Below are positions 18,183 to 26,963 of a stretch of 64,000 nucleotides of DNA, piece after piece. The stretch comes from an uncultured Bacteroidota bacterium. Its GTDB lineage: Bacteria > Bacteroidota > Bacteroidia > Bacteroidales > P3. How positions within the stretch are numbered: the stretch's first letter is position 1; each line of letters starts with the position of its first letter. A program made the translations under genes and the position numbers. The notes beneath the pieces are model-generated. The model had not been told where the DNA came from, made no database searches, and saw nothing but the letters and a program-made list of their open reading frames with translations. The stretch lies in the NCBI GenBank assembly GCA_900545215.1, contig UQXW01000004.1, positions 1 through 64,000 of the forward strand. The letters run 5' to 3'.

Positions 18183-19022
18183 TTATCGCCAGAGGTTGAT
18201 GTCTGTAACGGTCTCCAACGAATCCATAAGCGGATTTCCGTCTTGCGAAGGAAAGAAATCGAGACCTGTAATTCGCTCGACTTCCCGCTCATTGCAGCAA
18301 TAACGGAAGATATTGCCTTTTATGTTGGTGTTATCCATGATGAAGGCTATCATCTTATAGGTAGGATATGATATATCGACCACAATTTTATAGAATTTAC
18401 TGCATACGCTCACTTTGTTCTCGCCTATTTCTCCCTTTTTACTGCTTAGAACGGGACCGCACAATACAAGAATGCTGTCATTCTCCACTGCCCACTTTCT
18501 GACACTGCCTTCCAATTTTTTCCATAAACCGTCATTGAAACCCTGATACTGCGGGGATACATTGCTCATATAAAAGGTTTCTTTCATTGAAGCAAACGAC
18601 CAACACATATCCTTTGACGGACAGAGATGCCCGCGAACATACCCGGAGTTTGTATAATCCTGTTTTGTCGCATAGTTGTCAGACAAGAGATAGTCCTTTT
18701 TGAAGCCGACGCCTTTTCTGCTCACATTATCGTTTTCGTTTACCATTTCAGCCGTAAGCAGGTATGCCACGTAGGCAGCCTGTTTGTGCTTTTTATTGTA
18801 ACCGACCACATAATACTTATGGTCAAGTAATTCTAATTTCTCGGTACTCGATGGTAAGGCATCGGAAAGAGAAAATCGGTTTTGTGTCTCTTGCTTGTTT
18901 TCGATTACTCTTTCGACGGTTACGACTGCCTTTGGAGAAGAAGTAAAACTATATATGGCAACGCTTACCCCGATAACAAGAAGAACGGATAAAAGAATTA
19001 TGCTTGTTTTTCTTCCTGCCAT
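18183..19022 (-). CDS. DNA/RNA non-specific endonuclease (NUC1 family)
   Basis: 279 residues with an N-terminal membrane anchor or uncleaved signal (about 7-26), so the enzyme probably acts in the periplasm or outside. The beta-beta-alpha-Me nuclease core shows SGYVRGHLCPSKDMCWS, in which RGH at 130-132 supplies the general-base His, and MSNVSPQYQGFNDGLW, in which the Asn near 163 binds Mg2+. LVLCGPVL and a final FPSQDGNPLMDS complete the family pattern. It overlaps the 3' end of ispG by 25 bp. The role is unproven: nutrient scavenging or defence are both possible. Confidence 0.88.
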   Translation of the reverse strand: MAGRKTSIILLSVLLVIGVSVAIYSFTSSPKAVVTVERVIENKQETQNRFSLSDALPSSTEKLELLDHKYYVVGYNKKHKQAAYVAYLLTAEMVNENDNVSRKGVGFKKDYLLSDNYATKQDYTNSGYVRGHLCPSKDMCWSFASMKETFYMSNVSPQYQGFNDGLWKKLEGSVRKWAVENDSILVLCGPVLSSKKGEIGENKVSVCSKFYKIVVDISYPTYKMIAFIMDNTNIKGNIFRYCCNEREVERITGLDFFPSQDGNPLMDSLETVTDINLWR

Positions 19023-20497
19023 TTCCCGTCTTCTTTAATCATGGCGACCAAAAGTTCTATTGCCTTGTCCTCTTCTACGTTCGAGTGAACGAGTTTGCCA
19101 TCGCGATAAAGGTGAACCTTGTGTTCCAGACTGCCGATATAGCCGTAATTTGCGTCAGCCATTTCTCCGGGGCCGTTGACTATGCACCCCATTACGGCAA
19201 TCTTCAAACCCTTCAAGTGTTTGCACCTTTGCTTTACTTTTTCCAATGCTGCCTGTATGTCATACTTCGTTCTGCCGCATGAAGGGCAGGCAATAAATTC
19301 TGCTTTGTAAATCTTTTCACCGGTAGCCTGCAATAAGTCCGCCTCAAAGGTCTTATCCGACAAAGAAACACCTGAAAGCACTCCTTCCATAATCAATGCC
19401 GACACATCGCCTGCCAATCTTGCACAATCTTGCTTGCAATCCGTTTGCTCAATCCTTATTAAAGCATTTTTCTTTTGTGCAGTTGCCAGAACGGATGCAA
19501 GGTTTATGTTTGCGGAATCGATATTCAGAATTTTATTACGGTCATTCGCACCTGTATGTCTTTCAAAACTTGCCGCCAATTTAATTTTCTCTCCTTTGCT
19601 TTCAAAGGGAATATCTTTATAAGCATGTACTATCCGGTTTGCAACAGGTATTTCGTTCTCCGGTTTTTCGGTCAGGGAAACTCTTATAGTATCTCCTATG
19701 CCTATTGCGAGCAAACTGCCTATACCTGCCATCGATTTGATTCTGCCGTCTTGCCCGTTGCCGGCTTCCGTTACTCCGAGATGAATGGGATAGTCCAATC
19801 CCTCCTCTTGTAACATGGCAGCCAACATTCGTGTCGAGAAGTTCATCACCTTGACATTGCTGGATTTCATCGAAAGCACCAAGTCATCATACTGCATGCT
19901 GTGACAAATTCTTGCAAACTCCATTGCGGAAACAGCCATTGCGTATGGCGTATCGCCGTAGCGACTCATTATTCTTCTGCTCAGAGAACCGTGGTTGGTG
20001 CCTATACGCATTGCAGTGTGGTTTGCCTTGCATATCTCAATTAAAGGGAAAAGTCTGTCTGCAATCTTGGAAAGCTCGTCATCATACTCCTGTTGCGAAT
20101 ATTCGGATTTGCTTGTGTTCCTGTCGGTATAGTTTCCCGGGTTTATTCTGACTTTATCCACTATTGCCGCTGCGACTTCCGCCGCCTTGGGATTGAAATG
20201 AATATCGGCTATAAGAGGAACATTGTAATTCCTCTTTGCGAGTTCGTTCTTTATGTTGTACAAATTCTCCGCTGCCTGCACATTGGACGCAGTTATTCTG
20301 ACCAATTCGCAACCCGAATCGACAAGTCGCATGCACTGTTGCACCGTTGCATCGGTATCCATAGTGTCCGTATTGGTCATCGACTGTATTCTGATGGGAT
20401 TGCACCCGCCTATTCCTATGTTGCCGACCGATACTTCTCTGCTGTTACGCCTTTTCACGGGATTGTTTATTGCCCATGAAATCATCTTATCGCTCAT
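18998..20497 (-). CDS. ispG: 4-hydroxy-3-methylbut-2-enyl diphosphate synthase IspG
   Basis: 499 residues. IspG makes HMBPP from MEcPP in the methylerythritol phosphate pathway, using a [4Fe-4S] cluster. The TIM-barrel half begins with NIGIGGCNPIRIQSMTNTDT, and the cluster half has ACPSCGRTKYD (C404, C407) and GCIVNGPGE (C438 plus the cluster Glu). Enterobacterial IspG is about 370 residues; the extra ~125 residues lie between the two halves (about 265-385), the place of the A* insertion found in plants, Chlamydia and Bacteroidetes. From memory Bacteroides proteins are longer, near 600 residues, so the insert here looks short. It overlaps rlmN by 11 bp. Confidence 0.95.
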   Translation of the reverse strand: MSDKMISWAINNPVKRRNSREVSVGNIGIGGCNPIRIQSMTNTDTMDTDATVQQCMRLVDSGCELVRITASNVQAAENLYNIKNELAKRNYNVPLIADIHFNPKAAEVAAAIVDKVRINPGNYTDRNTSKSEYSQQEYDDELSKIADRLFPLIEICKANHTAMRIGTNHGSLSRRIMSRYGDTPYAMAVSAMEFARICHSMQYDDLVLSMKSSNVKVMNFSTRMLAAMLQEEGLDYPIHLGVTEAGNGQDGRIKSMAGIGSLLAIGIGDTIRVSLTEKPENEIPVANRIVHAYKDIPFESKGEKIKLAASFERHTGANDRNKILNIDSANINLASVLATAQKKNALIRIEQTDCKQDCARLAGDVSALIMEGVLSGVSLSDKTFEADLLQATGEKIYKAEFIACPSCGRTKYDIQAALEKVKQRCKHLKGLKIAVMGCIVNGPGEMADANYGYIGSLEHKVHLYRDGKLVHSNVEEDKAIELLVAMIKEDGKWQEEKQA

Positions 20498-21512
20498 TTT
20501 CCAAAAGTTTTTTCGTTGATAAAAGTCCGCATGCCGCCAAAATATCCTCGCCCCTTGAAGCCCTTATCGTGCATATCATTCCGTGTTTATTCAAACTGTC
20601 TCGCAAAGCAACCATGCTTTCTTCCTTTGCAGAGATGAAAGGAGTGTTCGGAATGGTGTGAAACCTTATCAGATTCACCCTGCAATCGAGACCGTTCAAA
20701 AGCCTCAATAATGCCGACACATGCCTCTTTTGATTGTTTAAACCCTCGAAAACGATATACTCGAAAGTCAATCGTCTCTGCCCGTGCCAATCATAAAGTT
20801 TCAGTAATGCCACCACATCCTCTATTTTGAACGATTTCTCTATCGGCATTATGCGTTTTCTCTCTTCCGATATGGGGTTATGCAGACTGATTGCAAGATG
20901 GACATTGGTAGAATCGAGGAAATTTTTGAGCTTTGGCAGCAGACCCGAAGTGGAAACGGTGATTCGACGACCGCTCATGCCGAAACCCCAATCCGAAGTC
21001 AGCACTTCTATGCTTCTAATCACATTGTCGTAATTATCCAAAGGCTCTCCCATTCCCATATAAACCAAGTTTGTGATTGCGGAGTACTCCGGCAGGCTTC
21101 TTATTATGTTCAAAATCTCGTTGCAGGTAAGATTTCTCTTGAAGCCTTGGCGTGCCGTTGCACAGAATTGGCAATTCATTTTACAGCCCACCTGTGTCGA
21201 AACGCACAAAGTTACTCTGTCTTTATCAGGTATCATGACCGCTTCCACGAAATCCTTTTCGCCATATTTGTAAAGGTATTTCTTCGTTCCGTCTTTTGAA
21301 ACCGCACAGGACAAAGGAGAAATCAATCCGATGACATAATGTTCTGCCAATTTCTCACGGTTCTTCAAAGAAAGATTTGTCATTTCCGCTATTGAAGAAA
21401 CGCCTTTTTTGTACAACCAATCCGCCATTTGTTTTGCCGCAAAGGCAGGCATGGAGAATTCCTCGCAAATATTTCCGAGTTCGGATAAGGTTTTGCCGAA
21501 CAATGTATCCAT
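20487..21512 (-). CDS. rlmN: 23S rRNA/tRNA adenine C2-methyltransferase RlmN
   Basis: 341 residues. It methylates A2503 of 23S rRNA and A37 of some tRNAs. The radical-SAM CxxxCxxC is C110-C114-C117 in QVGCKMNCQFCATARQGF, and the mechanistic second Cys is in the C-terminal RGEDILAACGLL. MGMGEPLDNYDNV and GRRITVSTSG are also family motifs. The gene sits in a leftward cluster TIGR01212-rlmN-ispG-nuclease with short spacings or overlaps; 1 bp separates it from the TIGR01212 gene. Confidence 0.95.
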   Translation of the reverse strand: MDTLFGKTLSELGNICEEFSMPAFAAKQMADWLYKKGVSSIAEMTNLSLKNREKLAEHYVIGLISPLSCAVSKDGTKKYLYKYGEKDFVEAVMIPDKDRVTLCVSTQVGCKMNCQFCATARQGFKRNLTCNEILNIIRSLPEYSAITNLVYMGMGEPLDNYDNVIRSIEVLTSDWGFGMSGRRITVSTSGLLPKLKNFLDSTNVHLAISLHNPISEERKRIMPIEKSFKIEDVVALLKLYDWHGQRRLTFEYIVFEGLNNQKRHVSALLRLLNGLDCRVNLIRFHTIPNTPFISAKEESMVALRDSLNKHGMICTIRASRGEDILAACGLLSTKKLLENER

Positions 21513-21513
21513 T

Positions 21514-22476
21514 TTATTTGACCTTTATTTGTCTTAACCGTCCTTGATAGGTGTTTCGTGCATTCATCTTCTGCTCTATGGCAGCCACGATTTCCTCATT
21601 ACGCAACATATTCCAATTATAGCCGGCTTGAAAACGTGGCGGAACCTCGCCGGCAAACCTTTCGATGACTATTTCCGGCGAGAGCCTCTCCAAAAACTCT
21701 ATTATGAAATCACTGTATTCCTCGAAGCTCATGAAATCGAAGTCTTCCGGTTTTTCTTCATACTCTTTCAACATGGCAGTTTCCTTAACCAATAACAGCT
21801 GGTGGAACTTCAATGTGTTCAATCCTGTTTCGCTTAAAATCTCTGCCTCGTTCAACATCATTTCACGACTCTCTCCGGGAAGTCCGAAGATGATATGCCC
21901 GCCTGTGGTTATGCCTCGCTCTCTCGTTTGTTTTATTGCTTTGAGTGCAGTTGCGAAATCATGACCGCGATTTATCCTTTGCAGCGTCGAATCGTAACAA
22001 CTTTCGATTCCATACTCCACTACGATATGATAATCCTTGTTCAAGTCTGCTATATAGTCCAATTTCTCCTCATCTATGCAATCGGGACGGGTTCCGATTA
22101 CCAAACCGACAACCTTAGGGTGCGAAAGAGCCTGCATATAACGCTCTTTCAATACTTCCAAAGGGGCATAAGTATTGGAATAAGCCTGAAAGTATGCAAG
22201 GTATCGGCTGACATGTTTGTATCTCCAAGCATGGAATTTTATTCCCTCTTCTATTTGTTCCCTTATATCTTTGAATCGTTGGCAATAAGAGGGATTAAAG
22301 GCACTGTTGTTGCAGAAAGTGCAACCTCCGAACGAAATGCTGCCGTCTCTGTTCGGGCAGGAAAAGCCTGCATCTATGCTGAGTTTTTGCAGTCTTGTTC
22401 CGAAGAGTTTCCTGTAATGATTGGAGTAAGCATTGAACGGACGATTATGCCCCCATATATGAGTGATTTCCTCCAT
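21514..22476 (-). CDS. TIGR01212 family radical SAM protein (YhcC-like)
   Basis: 320 residues. The radical-SAM cysteines are C40, C52 and C55 in FSCPNRDGSISFGGCTFCNN, the long-spaced pattern typical of TIGR01212. Other family features include GTRPDCIDEEKLDY, EYGIESCYDSTLQRINRGHD and GGHIIFGLPGES. Its reaction is not firmly known; relatives are grouped with tRNA-modifying Elp3-like enzymes by sequence. It is 3 bp downstream of the Fe-S protein gene and 1 bp upstream of rlmN, and is presumably co-transcribed. Confidence 0.9.
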   Translation of the reverse strand: MEEITHIWGHNRPFNAYSNHYRKLFGTRLQKLSIDAGFSCPNRDGSISFGGCTFCNNSAFNPSYCQRFKDIREQIEEGIKFHAWRYKHVSRYLAYFQAYSNTYAPLEVLKERYMQALSHPKVVGLVIGTRPDCIDEEKLDYIADLNKDYHIVVEYGIESCYDSTLQRINRGHDFATALKAIKQTRERGITTGGHIIFGLPGESREMMLNEAEILSETGLNTLKFHQLLLVKETAMLKEYEEKPEDFDFMSFEEYSDFIIEFLERLSPEIVIERFAGEVPPRFQAGYNWNMLRNEEIVAAIEQKMNARNTYQGRLRQIKVK

Positions 22477-22479
22477 TTC

Positions 22480-23199
22480 CTATTTGTTATACATCAATAA
22501 ATCCACCAAATGTATGGTTTTCAATTTGACTTGATGTTTGTCGATATAAGATTGCAGATGCAGGAGACAGGATTGGTCGTTGCTGACTATATATTCCGCC
22601 CCTTCGTCAAGTGCTTTCTCTACTTTTTTCTTTGCCAAGGCGGTGCTGACAGGTTCATTGTATATACTGAACGTGCCTCCGAAGCCGCAACAAAAGTTAT
22701 CCGTTTTGTCATTGGTCAATTCCAATCCTTTCACGTTCTGCAATAGCAACTTCGTTTCTTCCTCCACATTGTATTCATTCAAACCATGGCAATTCGAATG
22801 CAGGCAAACCCTGTGCGGAAATTCCGCTCCCAAATCCGTTTTCCGTTCGACGGAGACAAGAAATTCGCTTATATCCATTATCTTATCCCGAAGCGATTTA
22901 TATGAGTTGTGATTCGTGGTATTGAAAAAGAGTTTGCCGAAGTTGTTCTTCACATACCCTACGCAGGAAGTGGAACAACTCACAATGAGTTCCGCATTTC
23001 TGAAATCGTTTATGAATTTTTCGCCTATTGCTTTTGCTTCGTCCCAATTACCATTGTCGTATAAGACCCTGCCGCAGCATGTCTGTTCGGGTTCGTAGTT
23101 CACCGTATGCCCCAAACTTTCCAGCAATTTTATCAGATTGAAAGCCGTATTCGGGCTGAACTGATCCACACAACACGGAATAAAGACGCTCAAATTCAT
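22480..23199 (-). CDS. (Fe-S)-binding protein, LutA/YkgE family (two CCG domains)
   Basis: 239 residues from the ATG at 23199; a longer reading to 23229 would run into the promoter. Two cysteine-rich CCG modules are seen: CCVDQF with EQTCCGRVLYDNG and SCSTSC, then HSNCHGLN with DNFCCGFGGTFSIYN and NDQSCLLHL. Such proteins serve as heterodisulfide-reductase-like or lactate-oxidation (LutA) subunits in the cytoplasm. LutB is absent here and a LUD-domain (LutC-like) protein lies 28 kb away, so a lactate role is only inferred. Confidence 0.85.
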   Translation of the reverse strand: MNLSVFIPCCVDQFSPNTAFNLIKLLESLGHTVNYEPEQTCCGRVLYDNGNWDEAKAIGEKFINDFRNAELIVSCSTSCVGYVKNNFGKLFFNTTNHNSYKSLRDKIMDISEFLVSVERKTDLGAEFPHRVCLHSNCHGLNEYNVEEETKLLLQNVKGLELTNDKTDNFCCGFGGTFSIYNEPVSTALAKKKVEKALDEGAEYIVSNDQSCLLHLQSYIDKHQVKLKTIHLVDLLMYNK

Positions 23200-23218
23200 G
23201 GTTCTTTCAGATTTTTTA

Positions 23219-23249
23219 CAAAGGTACAAAAATAGAGAGTACCCACAAA
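23219..23249 (-). promoter_or_regulatory. Full promoter for the LutA-like/TIGR01212/rlmN/ispG cluster
   Basis: On the minus strand TTTG (23246-23249), 19 bp, then TACCTTTG (23219-23226): a complete Bacteroidetes housekeeping promoter, 20 bp upstream of the ATG at 23199. Confidence 0.75.
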
Positions 23250-23288
23250 GGAATACCCTCTTATCATGACAAAATTAAAACTTTTCTT

Positions 23289-24059
23289 TTAGAACTCCAA
23301 TCTGAAGCCGTTTCCTTTCTTCTTTAATTGATTGTACTTGTCTCTATTGAAGAAATACAAATACGGTATTCTCGATGGAATGCTCCTTTTGGCTTCTCCG
23401 GATTTGCTTTGGTCGATTTTCTCGCTTACTTTCAGCCCTTTGGATTTCATCAACCACGCACTTTGCTTTCCGTCTGCCCGTTCCAATACTCCCAATGTCA
23501 ACATTTTTCTATAGAAATTACGCCTGTCGAACGATATTCCCAAGATTGCTTCGTACAATTTTTGGAGTTTGGTCATCGAAAACTTCTCTTCCAACATGTC
23601 GAAGACTATCGGCTCGAATGCAATCTTCTCTCTCAGAGCTTTCAATGCGGCTTTGATGATTTCATTATGGTCGAATGCCAATTCGGGCAGGCTTTCCACC
23701 TCGAACCATTTGGCTTGAACGGCATCGGAACCGCCGTATGCCTGCATCATTCTCACCAAAGCGAAGAAGCCGACCGACAATACTCTGTCTCGCGGATCCC
23801 TGTCTATGGCTGAAAATACCCTGAATTGCTCCATTCTGACGGCGTAAAGCCCCGTCTCTTCCCTCAATTCTCTTTGTGCGGCTTGCTCGACTGTTTCATC
23901 GGATTCCAAGAATCCTCCCGGCAAAGCCCAATGTCCCTTGAACGGATCGCCTCCTCTCTCGATAAGCAAAACCCTCAATTTATTTCCATCAAAGCCGAAT
24001 ACGACGCAATCCGTTGCAACGGCAGGACGAGGGTACTCGTATGAATACTGTTTTCCCAT
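23289..24059 (-). CDS. NUDIX hydrolase with C-terminal winged helix (NrtR-like)
   Basis: 257 residues from the ATG at 24059 (MGKQYSYEYPRPA); an upstream in-frame extension lacks family similarity. The Nudix box is intact (GGFLESDETVEQAAQRELRE then ETGL, about 55-80), so hydrolase activity is possible. The second half is a winged-helix-like NrtR/AraR-type domain ending in FNRDKYNQLKKKGNGFRLEF. Members with this layout regulate NAD or sugar genes or act as ADP-ribose-type pyrophosphatases; which applies here is unknown. A TACTTTTG -7 box lies on the minus strand at 24093-24100. Confidence 0.85.
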   Translation of the reverse strand: MGKQYSYEYPRPAVATDCVVFGFDGNKLRVLLIERGGDPFKGHWALPGGFLESDETVEQAAQRELREETGLYAVRMEQFRVFSAIDRDPRDRVLSVGFFALVRMMQAYGGSDAVQAKWFEVESLPELAFDHNEIIKAALKALREKIAFEPIVFDMLEEKFSMTKLQKLYEAILGISFDRRNFYRKMLTLGVLERADGKQSAWLMKSKGLKVSEKIDQSKSGEAKRSIPSRIPYLYFFNRDKYNQLKKKGNGFRLEF

Positions 24060-24181
24060 AATTTGTTTGAACAAGACACGAAACAAGACGTGCAAAAGTA
24101 CTACAATTTCCGTAAATAACAAGCCTCCGATGTGCAAAAAAACGAACTTTCCGTACGTTTTTTCGTCGTTTCAAAGCTGTG

Positions 24182-24817
24182 TTACATCGTTTCGATGATG
24201 CTTTCCGGCGTTATGCCGACGAAATTCGGGATTATCATGTCCGCTTTCCCCGCAAGTTCCTCCCTGCTCAGGGTCGTTTCAAGGGCGATTACCTTCATTC
24301 CCGCAGCCTTTCCGGCCCTTATTCCGGCAAGAGAATCCTCGAATACGATGCAATCACGAGCTTTCACGCCCAACCTTTCGGCAGCTTTGAGGTAACATTC
24401 CGGCGAAGGCTTGCTTTCATTCACGTCTTCCGCCGTCACAATCGAGCCGAAACACGCCTTCAAATGCGGCAATGCACGATACACATTCTCCATTTTGCTT
24501 TGCGAACTGCTCGTAACCAAAGCCGTTTTGCCGCTTCGGCCGCACGCCTCGACAAAATCCTCCGCCCCTGCGATGTATTCATATACCATACCCTGCTCCT
24601 GCACCCTCAATTCCTCCGTTACCGCCTTGCGAGCCTCCGGTTTGTCGGCAAAATATTCCGCATAAATCGTTTTGAGACTTCGACCCTTGATTACAAGCTC
24701 AAAGTCCGCAATCTCGGGAAAGTACTTCAACCCCTGCTTACGCCAAAACTCCGTATAATAAAACTCCGTATCGACCAACACACCGTCGAAATCGAACAAA
24801 AAAGCCCTCTCTGCCAT
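24182..24817 (-). CDS. HAD family phosphatase (beta-phosphoglucomutase-like)
   Basis: 211 residues from the ATG at 24817; the longer frame to 24865 crosses the promoter region. HAD motif I is FDFDGVLVDT (D9 nucleophile, D11), motif II is ALVTSSSQSK, motif III Lys is in NESKPSPECYLKAAERLGV, and motif IV is VFEDSLAGIRAGKAAGMKVI. The helical cap between motif I and II places it in subfamily IA with phosphoglucomutase/phosphatase members. The substrate is unknown. It is divergently arranged with the flippase gene. Confidence 0.9.
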   Translation of the reverse strand: MAERAFLFDFDGVLVDTEFYYTEFWRKQGLKYFPEIADFELVIKGRSLKTIYAEYFADKPEARKAVTEELRVQEQGMVYEYIAGAEDFVEACGRSGKTALVTSSSQSKMENVYRALPHLKACFGSIVTAEDVNESKPSPECYLKAAERLGVKARDCIVFEDSLAGIRAGKAAGMKVIALETTLSREELAGKADMIIPNFVGITPESIIETM

Positions 24818-24841
24818 CGTAAATCGACCTGAAAACAGTTG

Positions 24842-24880
24842 CAAAATTACTGCTTTTCCCGCCAAAAACGCTTACCTTTG
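24842..24880. promoter_or_regulatory. Divergent -7 boxes between HAD and flippase genes
   Basis: TAATTTTG on the minus strand (24842-24849) serves the HAD gene and TACCTTTG on the plus strand (24873-24880) serves the flippase gene at 24902. No strong TTTG is placed correctly for either. Confidence 0.55.
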
Positions 24881-24901
24881 CACCCGTTTCCGCTGAAAAC
24901 C

Positions 24902-26107
24902 ATGTTCAAAAGCATACTCAACACCCTCATAACGAAATTTTCCGCAGCCCTTTTCGGCTTTCTGACCCTCATAATCGTCAGCAGAGCATTGGGAAGCGGC
25001 GGAAAAGGCGAACAAGCAATGCTCATATATAATATATATGTACTGTTACTCATCTTCACACTCATCGGAAACTCCACCCTCATCTACCTGACCCCGAGGA
25101 AGAAAACGCCCGAACTGCTCACCGTCTCCCTCCTATGGATACTGATAACGGCCGTAACACTCAGTCTTTTTGCCCTTCTCCTCCCCGCAAACACCCTTCC
25201 CCACATACAATCCTGCATTTGGATAGGAGCAATGGCAGCAATCAGCGAAGTAAACCAGTACATCCTCCTCGGCAAACAGCAGATAACCCAAGCCAACACC
25301 CTCAAAATCCTCTACCCCCTCCTCAGCTTTCTATACCTGTTAATACTATATATCACCTCGCGATTCGACACAATCCAAGACTGCATACAGGCAATCGCCC
25401 TCGCCTACACAGCCTCCCTCCTCTACGGAACGGCGAAACTGCGGCACGAATACCTCCAAATCCGACGCCAAACCCCCCATCGACTGTTTCAAACCCTCAA
25501 AACCCTCCTTCAACTCGGCGTAACCAAACAAGCAGGCACCATAGCCCAAAGCCTCAACTACCGATTATCCTACTACATAATAGGCTATACCTGCGGCACA
25601 AGCCTCGTAGGCATCTACTCAAACGCCGTAAGCCTGAGCGAAAGCGTCATGCTCTTCGGCACAAGCCTCGCCTTGGTACAATACTCCACCCTCTCCAACA
25701 ACCCCGACGACCGGAAATCCAAACGCATAACATGGAAAATGACCCTCGCAAACGCCCTTTTCACCCTCCTTGCCCTCCTCCTTCTCGCCCTCCTTCCAAA
25801 GGAAATCTACACCCATTTGTTCGGAAACGACTTCCAAGACACAGGAATCACCATCGGAAAGCTCGCCTTCGGCACCCTGATGCTCAGTCTGTCAAGCAAT
25901 TTCAGCCAATACCTCTACTCACGCGGCAATTTCAAAATCAGCACCGCCGCCTCCCTCCTCGGATTAGCCGTCACCCTCCTCGCAGGCCTCCGACTCATAC
26001 CACGATACGGCCTGAACGGAGCCATAATAACAGCCACCGCCTCCTACATAACGACCTTTGCAATAGAATTTTACGGCTTTCTCAAATACCGCAAACCCCG
26101 CATTTGA
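24902..26107 (+). CDS. Oligosaccharide flippase family membrane protein
   Basis: 401 residues from the ATG at 24902, 22 bp after a TACCTTTG box. There are about 12 hydrophobic helices. The N-terminus (MFKSILNTLITKFSAALFGF ... LIIVSRALGSGGKGEQA) and the repeated polar/aromatic helix pattern are those of Wzx-type polysaccharide flippases in the MOP superfamily, which move lipid-linked sugars across the inner membrane. No glycosyltransferases flank it directly. Codon use is strikingly C-rich (ACC, CTC, GCC): 25441-25500 has 25 C and 8 G. Because of this a second plus-strand frame stays open over 25135-26193, but that product is proline/histidine-rich low complexity. Confidence 0.82.
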   Translation: MFKSILNTLITKFSAALFGFLTLIIVSRALGSGGKGEQAMLIYNIYVLLLIFTLIGNSTLIYLTPRKKTPELLTVSLLWILITAVTLSLFALLLPANTLPHIQSCIWIGAMAAISEVNQYILLGKQQITQANTLKILYPLLSFLYLLILYITSRFDTIQDCIQAIALAYTASLLYGTAKLRHEYLQIRRQTPHRLFQTLKTLLQLGVTKQAGTIAQSLNYRLSYYIIGYTCGTSLVGIYSNAVSLSESVMLFGTSLALVQYSTLSNNPDDRKSKRITWKMTLANALFTLLALLLLALLPKEIYTHLFGNDFQDTGITIGKLAFGTLMLSLSSNFSQYLYSRGNFKISTAASLLGLAVTLLAGLRLIPRYGLNGAIITATASYITTFAIEFYGFLKYRKPRI

Positions 26108-26206
26108 ACCATAACCCCCCCGTTCCCGACCACGCATTCGCCGCAATGAACAAAAAAAAACACCACTTTTTCGCCACGAAAACACCCGTATGAACAAAAA
26201 AAACAC

Positions 26207-26321
26207 TACCTTTGCATCGCAAAAACATCAAAAGACAAAATACAAAAAGGTAAGTCGAGCCTGAAATCGACTAATATTTTCTTTAACATGGGAACGTCGT
26301 GAGACGTCCCTCCTTTTTTTT
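26207..26321 (+). ncRNA. Candidate small RNA with own promoter and terminator
   Basis: A TACCTTTG -7 box (26207-26214) would start a transcript near 26221. Downstream lie a short hairpin GTCGA/TCGAC (26254-26271), an A/U-rich linker, and an intrinsic terminator: GGGA(A)CGTC / GACGTCCC (26290-26310) followed by eight T (26314-26321). The RNA would be about 100 nt, with no start codon followed by a sensible frame and no gene downstream in the same direction for over 2 kb. I cannot assign it to a known RNA family; it does not look like tRNA, SRP RNA or tmRNA. Confidence 0.5.
26290..26321 (+). terminator. Intrinsic terminator of the small-RNA candidate
   Basis: Eight-base-pair stem with one bulged A and a GTGA loop (26290-26310), then CC-rich spacer and a run of eight T. 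Confidence 0.65.
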
Positions 26322-26524
26322 AAGCCGAAAACGAAACAAACCCACCTCAAACACCCCCGATTCCCCACACAACAACCCCCGTTTCCAACCACAAAACCCC
26401 GCATTCCACCACCAATTTCGCCCCTTTCAACCACGCAAAAAGACGAATTACAACAATCATTTCACAAAATTCACACACCGCAATCCCCAAACCTTAACCG
26501 CAAAACAGGAAAGTAAAACCGAGC

Positions 26525-26963
26525 TTTCGGCAGAATTTAACACACATTTCGCCGTCCGAAAAACGGAAAACGGCACTTTTCAACACAAAATCGAAGACCC
26601 CCGGTTGGAAAACGCCGTTTTTTCTTGAGAAAACGGCGTTTTTAAAGAGAAAAACGGCGTTTTCGGATGGTGAAAACGGCGTTTTTTCACCTCGAATTCG
26701 GCGTTTTTCCATCCGAAAAACGGCGTTTTCCGACTCCGAAACGCCGAAAGCCCTGATTGACAACGCCTTACTCAACTCCTTATATTTCGCATAATTCACG
26801 GCAAAACGGCCCTCGGCGAAAAAGAAACGCCGTATCGAGTTAAAGAAATTGAAATTTACAAATTTCCGAACGCCGCATCCACCACTAAATCATAAAGAAA
26901 CCAAACACTAAAACCCCGCAACCACACCACCAACCGCCATTTCCGCACCACCAACCGCCGAAA
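26525..26963. repeat. Phased array of A(n)-C-GGC-G-T(n) palindromes, 21-22 bp period
   Basis: CGGC or GCCG-type cores (a few reduced to ACGCC or CCGCC) are centred at 26530, 26552, 26573, 26615, 26636, 26657, 26679, 26701, 26723, 26744, 26766, 26809, 26830, 26873, 26937 and 26958. All lie within about 2 bp of one lattice with a pitch near 21.4 bp; four or five lattice points are empty or weak. The best cores read AAAACGGCGTTTT or AAAACGCCGTTTT. Only one clear core (26816) is off the lattice. The spacing equals two turns of B-DNA, so all cores face the same side. The array ends at the strand-composition switch. Confidence 0.85.

Noticed and set aside
18183..19022. Phage or plasmid nuclease as a sign of a mobile element
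   Set aside because: It overlaps ispG, has normal composition and no integrase, att site or phage gene is near.
24130..24175. Further copy of the phased repeat between the NUDIX and HAD genes
   Set aside because: It has A/T tracts and CG words (AACGAACTTTCCGTACG) but no CGGCG/CGCCG cores at the 21-22 bp pitch.
25135..26193. 352-codon open frame on the plus strand overlapping the flippase gene
   Set aside because: The product is Pro/His/Arg-rich low complexity without motifs. It stays open because the region is extremely C-rich, and the flippase in the other frame is clearly the real gene.
26600..26760. CRISPR array
   Set aside because: Core units are 13 bp, spacers are only about 8-9 bp, orientation varies, and no cas genes are nearby.
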